Made by a program: the position numbers and the translations under genes. From Paraimprobicoccus trichonymphae (GTDB lineage: Bacteria; Bacillota; Clostridia; Oscillospirales; Acutalibacteraceae), in NCBI GenBank assembly GCA_036322875.1, contig AP027925.1:620001-684000 (forward strand): a stretch of DNA of 64,000 bases, given 5' to 3'. Numbering within the stretch: position 1 is the stretch's first letter; the number at the start of each line of letters is the position of its first letter. Below the pieces are notes generated by a model that worked only from the letters and a program-made list of their open reading frames with translations, did no database searches and was not told the DNA's origin. Positions 23,668 through 31,263 of the stretch are shown piece by piece.

Positions 23668-23744
23668 GGCGGTATAGCTCAGTTGGTCAGAGCATTCGGT
23701 TCATATCCGAAGTGTCAATGGTTCAAATCCATTTACCGCTACCA
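23668..23744 (+). tRNA. tRNA-Met (CAT), elongator type
   Basis: Acceptor GGCGGTA/TACCGCT (G-T at position 1), anticodon loop TTCATAT giving CAT, CCA encoded. It lacks the initiator features (mismatched first pair, three G-C pairs in the anticodon stem), so it is an elongator tRNA; tRNA-Ile2 is less likely given the sequence. Confidence 0.9.
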
Positions 23745-23752
23745 ATACATCC

Positions 23753-23827
23753 GGCCCGGTGGTCAAAAGGTTACGACACCACCCTTTCACGGTGGTAATA
23801 CGAGTTCGATTCTCGTCCGGGTCACCA
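23753..23827 (+). tRNA. tRNA-Glu (TTC)
   Basis: Acceptor GGCCCGG/CCGGGTC, anticodon loop CTTTCAC giving TTC, T arm GAGTTCGATTCTC, CCA encoded. Only 8 bp after tRNA-Met, probably one transcript. Confidence 0.95.
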
Positions 23828-23964
23828 TTAAAATAATTTAGACAAGTTTTTGATATAGAAAATTTTTTTAAAAAAATTTGTATACAAATATTCGATTGTG
23901 TTATTGTTAATAAAGTCGAGTGGAAAATTTTGAAAAAAAGTTCAGAAAAATTTTAAATTTCCTA

Positions 23965-23993
23965 TTGACATTTCAAAATTAGTTAGTTACAAT
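23965..23993 (+). promoter_or_regulatory. Promoter of the Ala/Glu/Lys repeat protein
   Basis: TTGACA (23965-23970), 17 bp, TACAAT (23988-23993). A consensus -35 and near-consensus -10, about 85 bp upstream of the ATG at 24078. Confidence 0.75.
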
Positions 23994-24077
23994 AATACAA
24001 GTACATAAAATTGTGGTTAGGAATGTACTGATAACGTGTGATTTTAAGAGAACATAAACTTTATAAGGAGTAAAAAA

Positions 24078-25505
24078 ATGATAAATTTAAATAGTATAGT
24101 TAAGGATTATGGTATGTTTTATGCTGCGATATTGGGAACCGTTTTTGTAGGGGCATATGTCGGTGGAAAAATTAGTGAGTCACGTAGGGTAAATTCACTT
24201 AGTGGTACATTTAGCGTTGAAAACAAAGGTGAACTTAAAGTTGAAAACGAAGGTAAAATTGGGGTAAATTTACCTAATTATAATCATGAGTTAGGTGATA
24301 ATCATTATAGCACACCTATTTTAGATAATTACACACAATTTCGTAATTCACCAGAACAATTGATTAGGAACCTTTTATTTTCGACTAATCTTTCTGTGGA
24401 ATATATACAAAAAATTATTGATAAAATTTTAGGTGAAAATTATGGTAAAATCGTAATATTACGGGGTATCTCTCCTGTTAGTAATTTTGCAGATATTTTT
24501 GGCGGTTTTTACGCTATTGTTATAAAGAAAAATTTAGATCCAAATAATATAAATTTTGTAAATGTTAAATTTGATGGTGGTTCTTTAGATGTGGGAAGTT
24601 ATGAAGTTGATTTATACTCATTTTCTAGAAGAAACATTTCAAATTGTACCCTTTATATAAATAGTTCTAATTTTAGCTATTTTAGTAATAATGGGGAACA
24701 TTATAATCTTATCAAAGATGGCAAACGGGTTTATAGTTATTCCATATTTGACATTGAATCAAGAAAATTAGAAGCACTAAAAGAAAAAGTAGCAGCAGCA
24801 GCAGCAACAGCAGCAGAAGCAGAAATAGCACTAGCAGAAGCAGAAAAAGCAGAAAAAGCAGCAGCAGAAGCAGAAATAGCAGCAGAAGCAGCAAAAAAAG
24901 TAGCAGAAAAAGCAGCAGCAGAAAAAGCACTAGCAGAAAAAGCAGCAGAAAAAGCAGCAAAAACAGCAGAAGAAGCAAAAAAAGAAGCAGAAGCAGCAGC
25001 AGAAGCAGCAGCAGAAGCAGAAATAGCAGCAGAAGAAGCAAAAAAAGAAGCAGCAGAAGCAGAAGAAGCAGCAGAAACAGCAAAAGAAGTAGCAGAAACA
25101 GCAAAAAAAGAAGCAGAAGCAGCAGCAGAAGAAGCAGCAGCAGAAGCAGCAAAAGAAGCAGCAGCAGAAGCAGAAACAGCAACAAAAGCAGCAACAGTAG
25201 CAGCAGAAGCAGCAGAAGCAAAAAAAGCACTAGCAGAAACAGCAAAAAAAGTAGCAGAAGAAGCAGCAGCAGAAGCACTAGCAGAAAAAGCACTAGCAGA
25301 AAAAGTAGCAGAAACAGCAACAAAAGCAGAAATAGCAGCAGAAGCAGCAACAAAAGCAGCAGCAGAAGCAGAAGAAGCAGCAGAAACAGCAAAAGAAGTA
25401 GCAGAAACAGCAAAAAAAGCAGCAGAAACAGCAAAAAAAGCAGCAGAAACAGCAAAAGAAGCAGCAGAAGCAGAAAAAGCAGCAGAAGCAGATACAGAAC
25501 AATAG
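24078..25505 (+). CDS. Membrane-anchored protein with a 240-residue Ala/Glu/Lys low-complexity tail
   Basis: A 475-residue protein with a good AAGGAG ribosome binding site. Residues about 12-28 (MFYAAILGTVFVGAYVGG) form an N-terminal membrane anchor. Residues about 50-230 are an ordinary mixed domain that I do not recognise. From residue about 234 to the end the protein is almost only Ala, Glu and Lys with a few Thr, Val, Ile and Leu, predicted to form a long alpha-helix or coiled coil. In this tail Ala is nearly always GCA, Glu GAA and Lys AAA, so the DNA is a run of GCA/GAA/AAA triplets; this fits triplet-repeat expansion. It resembles the TolA-like or surface Ala-rich helices of other bacteria in composition only. 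Followed by a terminator. Possibly a spacer or surface rod (inferred). Confidence 0.75.
   Translation: MINLNSIVKDYGMFYAAILGTVFVGAYVGGKISESRRVNSLSGTFSVENKGELKVENEGKIGVNLPNYNHELGDNHYSTPILDNYTQFRNSPEQLIRNLLFSTNLSVEYIQKIIDKILGENYGKIVILRGISPVSNFADIFGGFYAIVIKKNLDPNNINFVNVKFDGGSLDVGSYEVDLYSFSRRNISNCTLYINSSNFSYFSNNGEHYNLIKDGKRVYSYSIFDIESRKLEALKEKVAAAAATAAEAEIALAEAEKAEKAAAEAEIAAEAAKKVAEKAAAEKALAEKAAEKAAKTAEEAKKEAEAAAEAAAEAEIAAEEAKKEAAEAEEAAETAKEVAETAKKEAEAAAEEAAAEAAKEAAAEAETATKAATVAAEAAEAKKALAETAKKVAEEAAAEALAEKALAEKVAETATKAEIAAEAATKAAAEAEEAAETAKEVAETAKKAAETAKKAAETAKEAAEAEKAAEADTEQ
24780..25500 (+). repeat. GCA/GAA/AAA trinucleotide-repeat tract
   Basis: About 720 bp composed almost entirely of the triplets GCA, GAA and AAA, with longer internal duplications (for example a GAAACAGCAAAAGAAGTAGC segment occurs near 25074 and 25382). 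The extreme purine bias makes the opposite strand an open frame of Leu and Phe codons, which is not a gene. Likely prone to slippage. Confidence 0.85.
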
Positions 25506-25525
25506 ATAAAATTGTAAGATTTTTT

Positions 25526-25557
25526 ACCCTATATTAAAAAGTAGGGTGATTTTTTTT
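25526..25557 (+). terminator. Rho-independent terminator
   Basis: Stem ACCCTA/TAGGGT with a 10-nt loop followed by a run of eight T. Sits 20 bp after the stop of the Ala/Glu/Lys repeat protein. Confidence 0.85.
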
Positions 25558-25796
25558 AATTTTAAATAATACAGCGCCATTAAATGTTGACAGTGAAATT
25601 TTATGTATTATTTTGATTTTATTTTTAATTTCGTTTAAAAATAAGTTCGTCTGTTCCATATACCCAAGCTTTTATACACTTTTTCAGGTAATTTCAGCAT
25701 CTTTTACATCAAAATATTTTAATATCTTAGGATGTCTCTGTCTTCCAATAATTTTGCTTAATAAGAAACACTAAAAACGTTGTATCGTAAATAAAA

Positions 25797-27416
25797 TTAA
25801 TTTGCTCCTTTGCTGATCAAAATATAAATATCCGAATTACATTCTAAAATATCTCCAGCTGCATTATTTTTATAATTTATAACTAATCCTTCTGGAATGT
25901 TGCTATTTACATATTCTGCTATTGGATTTAGTTTGTTTTCTATTAATAATTTAGAAACTTCCGATATAGACATATTTGAAATTTCGGGCAAAATTCTGTT
26001 TTTAGAACCTTTGCTTACATTAACAGCTACACTTGAATTTTTATAAATTCTTTCTCCGTTCGATGGTGTTTGAGAAACTATATTTCCTTCTTTAATTATA
26101 TCACTGTATATTTCTGACAATAAAAAAATATTAAAATCAAGATTATTTTGATTTTTTAATTCTTCATAATTTTGATTTATTAAATTTGGAACTATTATTT
26201 TTTTTTCTAAACTTTCTTCGAAATTATTATTCGAATCATTATCGACTTTGTTTAAAATATTTTCAGATGTTGACTCGTTTTTTTCATTGCTTTGATTTTC
26301 TATGTCATTTTTTTTCCAAATTAAATTATAAAATCCAATAAAAACTACAACAATCATAAAAAAACTCAAACCAGAAACTAGACCTAAATTTAATAAACCT
26401 GATTTTTTTCTAATACTTTTTTCTTTACCATTACATTTATATAAATTTTGAAATTCAGTAACTTCAGAGTTTAAAAGTTCAATTTTGAATTTTTCAAAAG
26501 ATATAGTTCTTTCATTTGGAAAAATTTTTAAAGCATTTGCGATCCCTGAAATTACATTTTTTGGTAAATTTTTTATTATATTTTCTGACATTAACAAAGT
26601 AGCATGTTTTTTTCTTTCCAATGCACTAGAAAGAAATTCTCCAGTAAGAGAAAAAAATATGCTTGATGCTAATCCATAAACATCTGTAGTTTCATTTAGA
26701 CTATATTTTTCAGCATATTGTTCTAAAGCATAGCAAACATTATTTAATTTATAATCATAAACGTTATTTAATTTTCTTAAATTTTCAGTAGCAAAACCTA
26801 ATAATTTTAACTTTCCATGATCTACTATTATATTTTCTGGAGAAATTTTTAAATGTAAAATGCCAAATTCATGCATTTTAATTAAACCTGATATAAACGA
26901 AGTAAATAATACCTTTGTTTCTTCCCACTTTAAATATTTCCTTTTTAGTACATATTCTTTTAAACTAATTCCGTTTATCCATTCTGATATTACATAAAAA
27001 GTGTTGTTTTCTTTTATCAAATCATATATTAACATAAAACAAAATGCACATCTTAATTTTGTCAGATTTTTAAAATAATTAGAAAATTCTTCAAATTTTT
27101 GTTTGAAAATTTCTTTTTTATTTTTTAAAAATAAAATATTATCAGATTCTACATCTCTGCTGCAAATTCTAGAAGGAAAAAATTCTTTTATATAAACGGT
27201 TATTTTTTTATATAAGTCATAACCAATATATCCGATAGATTCAGCATTTACATTTATTTTTTTACCTACTAAATATTTTTTATCTAAAATATATTTTAAA
27301 TTTAAAAACGGTTTTTCTTGAGTGAAATTTTTGTTAGTTCCACAAAATGGGCAAACTTCTCCTATATTTATCTTCATGCAACCCATACATAAATTTTTTA
27401 AACTTAATTCTTTCAT
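25797..27416 (-). CDS. PASTA-domain Ser/Thr kinase-like protein, probable pseudokinase
   Basis: A 539-residue protein. It has an N-terminal zinc ribbon (CMGC at 10-13, CPFC at 22-25), a kinase-like domain (about 45-315), one membrane segment (about 343-364), and extracellular PASTA domains (about 405-539; VPNLINQNYEELKN, then VSQTPSNGERIY). The layout is that of PknB/PrkC kinases that sense peptidoglycan. However, catalytic elements are lost. The HRD motif reads HLK (188-190), so the catalytic Asp is replaced, and DFG reads GFA (207-209). The glycine loop (GKKINVNAESIGYIGYD) lacks the GxGxxG pattern. The Lys in YIKEFFPS is kept. The frame is intact over 1.6 kb, so it is probably a signalling scaffold rather than a dead gene. 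It stands alone; no PP2C phosphatase is adjacent. Confidence 0.85.
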   Translation of the reverse strand: MKELSLKNLCMGCMKINIGEVCPFCGTNKNFTQEKPFLNLKYILDKKYLVGKKINVNAESIGYIGYDLYKKITVYIKEFFPSRICSRDVESDNILFLKNKKEIFKQKFEEFSNYFKNLTKLRCAFCFMLIYDLIKENNTFYVISEWINGISLKEYVLKRKYLKWEETKVLFTSFISGLIKMHEFGILHLKISPENIIVDHGKLKLLGFATENLRKLNNVYDYKLNNVCYALEQYAEKYSLNETTDVYGLASSIFFSLTGEFLSSALERKKHATLLMSENIIKNLPKNVISGIANALKIFPNERTISFEKFKIELLNSEVTEFQNLYKCNGKEKSIRKKSGLLNLGLVSGLSFFMIVVVFIGFYNLIWKKNDIENQSNEKNESTSENILNKVDNDSNNNFEESLEKKIIVPNLINQNYEELKNQNNLDFNIFLLSEIYSDIIKEGNIVSQTPSNGERIYKNSSVAVNVSKGSKNRILPEISNMSISEVSKLLIENKLNPIAEYVNSNIPEGLVINYKNNAAGDILECNSDIYILISKGAN

Positions 27417-27759
27417 AATTATCTAAATATTTTCCCCTAAATTTGTGTTTTTATGATTAATGAATAAAATTATACTATTCATATCAAAAAATACCTAAAT
27501 AAATTGGCAATTACCAAATAATACCCATTTATTTTATAAACTGAGATAATTGAGTTGTTTTTGGGGAAAAACATATATTGTATTTATTTATGTAAAAATA
27601 AATCAACAAAAAATGTCAGTATTTAGGTCTAAGTTTGATACTGCAAAAATAGAAAAGTGAAATACTGAAAAAGAAGTTTATAAAAATAGTTCTTGACCTT
27701 AAAAATTATGACATTATTTACCTTAAAATAAAATTGTGTAATTTATATAAAAAAATATA
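27417..27759. other. Intergenic between divergent pseudokinase and leader-peptide genes
   Basis: About 340 bp, AT-rich. Apart from the promoter at 27760-27788 no element was recognised. Confidence 0.4.
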
Positions 27760-27788
27760 TTGACATTAATTTAAATAGTTAATATAAT
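27760..27788 (+). promoter_or_regulatory. Perfect sigma-A promoter for the leader peptide gene
   Basis: TTGACA (27760-27765), 17 bp, TATAAT (27783-27788): both hexamers and the spacing are exact consensus. About 33 bp separate it from the GTG start at 27821. The strongest promoter seen for a protein gene in the window. Confidence 0.9.
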
Positions 27789-27820
27789 ACATTTTATACT
27801 GAAAATGTGAGGTGTTTTAT

Positions 27821-27976
27821 GTGGATAAAAAAAATATTAATTTTGATTTGCTCGTAAATGACAATGAGTTAGAAAATATTACTGGTGGGAAAAAAATACT
27901 AAATAGAGAACGTAAAAAACATCAAAGGAAAAGGTTTAAAATTATTAATAGATCTCAAAAAAAACATAATTTGTAA
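27821..27976 (+). CDS. Bacteriocin/RiPP-type precursor peptide with double-glycine leader
   Basis: A 51-residue peptide from GTG 27821, with GAGGTG as ribosome binding site 7 nt upstream. An overlapping ATG at 27819 in another frame gives only 12 codons. The N-terminal part reads FDLLVNDNELENITGG: the acidic ELENIxGG pattern is the classical double-glycine leader cut by C39-peptidase ABC transporters. After GG comes a strongly basic core of 28 residues (KKILNRERKKHQRKRF..), rich in Lys, Arg and His with no Cys and few hydrophobics, unlike most bacteriocins. The broken kinase gene begins 4 bp after the stop, suggesting an operon. No transporter or immunity gene is present in the window. Function (antimicrobial, signalling or host-directed) is unknown. 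Confidence 0.72.
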   Translation: MDKKNINFDLLVNDNELENITGGKKILNRERKKHQRKRFKIINRSQKKHNL

Positions 27977-27980
27977 GTCG

Positions 27981-28707
27981 ATGTGTTCACGAGTAATTTT
28001 TTATTTTAATTTAGGAGTGATAAATATAGAAGAAGCAATAAGATTCTTTAAAAATTTAGGAGTTTATGAACACATTGAAACATTGGGTACAGGAGGCAGT
28101 GCAGTAGTATGTAAAGTTGAAAAAAAAGATAGTAAAACTGAATTTGCAGTGAGAGTAGTTATTATTACAAAAAGTCCAAATGATTACCGTTCAGAGTATG
28201 TAGCATGCTTTTCATTATCAAGGTTAAAAAAAGATTTAAAAGAAGAGTTAAATGATAAAGTTAAAAATCATTTTAGAAAATATTTAAATAAACCAACACT
28301 TGTATATTCAATAACTGATGTTGATGTAGATAAAAACTATAAAAATACAACAAAATATATAGTAACAGATCGGAGTTAGCATTTGGTGATATTTTCAAAA
28401 AGTTTTCAGAAAAACAGGACAAAAATTACTAAAAATATTGGGTGTATTTCATAAAAAAATATTTGTCGTTTTGACATAAAATCTGAAAATATTTTTTATT
28501 TTGAAAATAATCCTAAGAAATACCAATTGGGAGATTTTGGATCATTACAGAACGTATACGAAGAGAGAAATATAATTTTAGGTAAAAACTCTCCTGCCTA
28601 TATGCCACCTAAAATTTGTGGTAGTGATATTACGTTTAATATGGCAAAAAAATAGATGTGTATTTTTTAGGGGGTTACGTTATTGAGGAAACCGAATCTA
28701 AAACTTA
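27981..28707 (+). pseudogene. Small protein kinase-like gene, frameshifted, downstream of the leader peptide
   Basis: The first open piece (27981-28379, 132 residues) carries a glycine-rich loop (ETLGTGGSAVVCKVEKK) and the next strand with FAVRVV. After 28370 the conserved order continues in other frames: ELAFGDIFKKFSEK (hinge region), LLKILGVFHKK, CRFDIKSENIFYFEN (catalytic loop with Asp kept), YQLGDFGSLQN (DFG kept), SPAYMPPKI and DVYFLGGYVIEE. At least four shifts or stops break it. The true start may be GTG 28017 or nearby (AGGAG at 28013-28017). Intact, it would have been a compact kinase of about 240 residues. Next to a leader peptide, it could have phosphorylated the peptide, as kinase domains do in class III/IV lanthipeptide synthetases (analogy only). 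Confidence 0.7.
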
Positions 28708-28794
28708 ACGACGTAATACGGCAGTGAAAAACTACAAATTAATATATAAAATCAGAAAATTTTGTTCATAAACACCTTGTAAATAACTTTTTGA

Positions 28795-29040
28795 TACTCT
28801 GCTTGATTTTTAATCAAGCAAATTCTTGGTTCTACGCTCCCAACGATTACTCGTCTTACGTAAGCTCTATTTCATTTCAAGCGCAAACTCCAGTGAATCC
28901 TACGGTATTTAATTTTTAATGCTTGAAGTTTCAATTTGGTTTTTTGGGAACAACATTTCTTGTAATTCTAGCATACTATTATTTTTTGTCAACATTTTTA
29001 CGATTAATCCGCTTTCTCGAGGATTTATATAAAACATTCA
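28795..29040 (-). ncRNA. Family-1 element copy A: candidate small RNA with its own promoter
   Basis: Minus-strand element homologous to the one at 63411-63690. It has TTTATATAAA, then a promoter TTGACA (28992-28987), 16 bp ending in TGC, and TAGAAT (28970-28965). A body of about 170 nt follows, with the shared segments TTGAAACTTCAAGCATTAAA, AATTAAATACCG, GAGCTTACGTAAGACGAG, GCGTAGAACCAAGAATTTGC and TTGATT. CAAGCA near the 5' side can pair with TGCTTG near the 3' side. No open frame is conserved between copies. Either a small RNA or a short mobile element carrying a promoter. No clean terminator seen. Confidence 0.6.
28965..28992 (-). promoter_or_regulatory. Extended -10 promoter of family-1 copy A
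   Basis: TTGACA, 16 bp, TAGAAT with a TG dinucleotide one base before the -10. The same arrangement is conserved in copy B. Confidence 0.65.
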
Positions 29041-29049
29041 GAGTGTGTT

Positions 29050-29602
29050 TTAAAAAGGACTACAAAATGCAATAATTTTTTCACGAGTACCGTTGACATG
29101 AAAGCGATCAAAAAAAGCAATAGTTAAATCAATCATTAGCAAATTTCGTGACACAATATTGATTTTTCCTTTAAACTGTGGTGCTGACAAAAATTGTTTT
29201 GCTCAGTGACATGAGTTTTGAATTTGGTTCAAACCAAAAATTCTGACAGAATTAACTCCGCATAAACCTCCCAATAATTGGTAAAAAACACAGCACCGTT
29301 TAAGCCTGTCGAGCATTTTTCAGGGTGGCAGCGCTCCGATTTTCGTCAATCAACTGACCGGTAGTGCGACAATATGCTTTTCAGATCTAAACTGGCCTTA
29401 AAAAGTGCCACATTTCATCAAATTCAACGACGACATTGTTGTAAATTTTTAATAAGTCTTCAGAACAAAATTTCTAATCCAATATAAAACATTTGATGGT
29501 TGAGCCCCAAACATTCGCACAAACCTTGCATTTATAACGTTGCTTCCCGTAATTGAACCCTGATTTCACAATATATTCGTTTTCAAATTTCTCACATCTC
29601 AT
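29050..29602 (-). pseudogene. IS1-family transposase remnant (InsA/InsB-like)
   Basis: From the ATG at 29602 the frame reads MRCEKFENEYIVKSG, then KQRYKCKVCANVW (zinc ribbon). Further fragments in shifted frames read VVEFDEMWHFL, WKAYCRTTGQLID, SVLCFL and NYCFF. The DEMW block and its spacing are those of IS1-type InsB transposases. Many stops and shifts; inactive. Confidence 0.7.
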
Positions 29603-29765
29603 TGATAATCACTCCGATGTTTGTTTTATGATTACATCATAATTCTAAATGAAGCACTCTCATTTTTTTACTTTTGCTTACTGACTTTATGGAAAAATTA
29701 GTAACAATATTTATAATTTTATAATAGTATGTATTTGAAATTGATATTTTTAGGAGGTTTCAAGA

Positions 29766-29891
29766 TTGTTAAATAATCTTTTTGGCGGAAATAGTAATTC
29801 ATTGATTTTAATTCTTTTGGTTGTTCTTTTGATAAGTAGCAATGATAACGACAAAGAAGGAAATTTCAATGGTTGCGGTTGTGCAAGTTAG
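29766..29891 (+). CDS. Very small membrane protein (41 residues) with Cys-Gly-Cys tail
   Basis: TTG start 8 nt after a perfect AGGAGG. The peptide reads MLNNLFGGNSNS, a hydrophobic segment LILILLVVLLISS, then an acidic stretch and FNGCGCAS. Followed 20 bp later by a strong terminator, so this is a self-contained gene. Small NLFGG...CGC proteins with one membrane segment are common and uncharacterised in Clostridia; I rely on general recollection of that type and cannot name a function. It survives intact amid IS debris. Confidence 0.75.
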   Translation: MLNNLFGGNSNSLILILLVVLLISSNDNDKEGNFNGCGCAS

Positions 29892-29910
29892 GAAATTTAA
29901 ACATACAAAC

Positions 29911-29947
29911 TCCACCTTTATAATATTCAAGGTGGATATCTTTTTTT
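29911..29947 (+). terminator. Rho-independent terminator
   Basis: Stem TCCACCTT/AAGGTGGA with a 10-nt loop, then TATC and seven T. Serves the 41-residue protein gene. Confidence 0.85.
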
Positions 29948-29984
29948 AACAATTAAAAAATGAATACATAGACTTTGTATAAAT

Positions 29985-30560
29985 TTTGGCTCTTGCCTGG
30001 CAAAATTTAAATGACCAATACTTTTTGACGTATCAAAATTCTATTAATTTGTCAATTTCTTAATTATAGACTCTTTAAATGGGAATCGGGAAATTTTCAG
30101 ATTTATAACCGTTTAAAACTAAACCATCATAAGTTTTCCAACCGTCACTATGAATTATTGATCTCTCTAAAACTTTTCCCTGAATTAACGGAATAAGTTG
30201 CTCTTTTGAATAATTTTCAACAATTTTTTTGAATAATTTTCCATCACATTTTAAAAGACCAAAAATTGATGCTTTTCCACTAGCACCGCGCCTTCTTTTG
30301 TCTCGAATTCTTCGTGCACCAAAGTATGACTCACCGGCTTCAAATTCCCTGCTTTAGATCATTTTGTACATTTATTGAAAATCTTATCTTGAAATTCTTT
30401 GAAATGGTGTTTACTGTGCTTCGATTTACATCTGCAATTTTAACGCGCAGTTAGATCTTCGGAAAAACACAGAAAAAGTCTACTGATTTTTGTGTACTTA
30501 AACGTCAGTACTTTCTTAATATCATGCCATCCCTTTAGACGATATGCAATAACCTAAATA
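29985..30560 (-). pseudogene. IS1595-family (ISXO2-like) transposase remnant, copy 1
   Basis: The minus strand gives, with shifts, GESYFGARRIRDKRRRGASG, then KASIFGLLKCDGKLF, LIQGKVLERSIIHSDGWKTY and DGLVLNGYKS. These are the DDE-domain blocks of ISXO2-like transposases of the IS1595 family (GESYFGG...RGRG..GK, then DGW.SYDGL). Its outer parts, about 29985-30060 and 30330-30560, are also repeated at 59255-59720. Inactive. Confidence 0.8.
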
Positions 30561-30714
30561 ATTTATTTTAAAAAACAAAAATTGGTAAATGTTATATTAT
30601 TATTAATATTTGCAATTTTTGTGTTTATGTTTTTTAAGATAAATATTATTAAAAAAACTGAAAAATTATAATAATTATAAAAATTCTTGATTTTTTTAAA
30701 ATTAAATGATAGTA
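30561..30714. other. Intergenic upstream of the S10 operon with a possible promoter
   Basis: AT-rich. A possible -10 (TATAAA) lies near 30713 with a TTGATT-type -35 about 18-20 bp upstream; the spacing is not ideal. No other element seen. Confidence 0.4.
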
Positions 30715-30880
30715 TAAAAAATTGTGACTTAATTGATGTGCGTTGAAGCGGGAGGTTGTGGCTTAAAGTCAGTTTTTCCGCCGAGTATGTCCGATTTTAA
30801 ACCGGGCGGATTTGTGTTTTTAAATTTATTCGTACCCGAGGTTTATTTAAGTTTTGGGGATTTTTACTTTTTTAACAAAA
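30715..30880 (+). promoter_or_regulatory. S10 operon leader, structured
   Basis: The leader is GC-richer than its surroundings. It contains GAAGCGGGAGG pairing with a downstream TTTTTCCGCC, then GAGTATGTCCGATTTTAAACC, which is written here in parts: AGTATGTCCG and CCGGGCGGAT. A similar GC-rich leader precedes rpsJ in many Firmicutes and is expected to be a regulatory site of the operon. Which protein binds it cannot be told from this sequence. Confidence 0.5.
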
Positions 30881-30894
30881 GGAGGTAATTGGTT

Positions 30895-31206
30895 TTGATA
30901 ATAAATAACAAAATAAGAATAAGACTCAAAGCATATGATCATGAATTACTTGATCAGGCAGCTCAGAAAATAGTTCACATTGCGATGAGAAGTGGTTCTA
31001 AAGTTTCGGGTCCCATTCCATTACCTACAGAAAAACAGGTTATAACTATTTTGAGATCTGTTCATGTAAATAAAGATAGTCGTGAGCAATTTGAAATTCG
31101 AACTCATAACAGATTGATAGATATTTTAAATTCTAACGACAAAACTATTGAATCGTTAAAGAATTTGGAACTAGCAGCAGGCGTTGATATAAGCGTTAAA
31201 ATTTGA
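30895..31206 (+). CDS. rpsJ: 30S ribosomal protein S10
   Basis: First gene of the S10 operon; the NusE-type protein of the 30S head and of antitermination complexes. The text KIRIRLKAYDHELLDQAAQKIV, quoted here in parts (KIRIRLKAYDH, DQAAQKI), and GPIPLPTEKQ are universal in S10. Start chosen at TTG 30895 because AAAGGAGG lies 9 nt upstream; TTG 30889 would leave only 3 nt. 103 residues, normal. Confidence 0.96.
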   Translation: MIINNKIRIRLKAYDHELLDQAAQKIVHIAMRSGSKVSGPIPLPTEKQVITILRSVHVNKDSREQFEIRTHNRLIDILNSNDKTIESLKNLELAAGVDISVKI

Positions 31207-31263
31207 GTTTTATTAAATTATATTTCAGTAAAATTTTTTTATTTTAAATTTATGGAGGAAAAT

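Noticed and set aside
24712..25455. Minus-strand frame of 247 codons, nearly all Leu and Phe
   Set aside because: It is the complement of the GCA/GAA triplet tract of the plus-strand gene.
27819..27857. ATG 27819 as start of a peptide
   Set aside because: It gives only 12 codons in another frame; the GTG two bases later yields the leader-peptide frame with correct ribosome binding site spacing.
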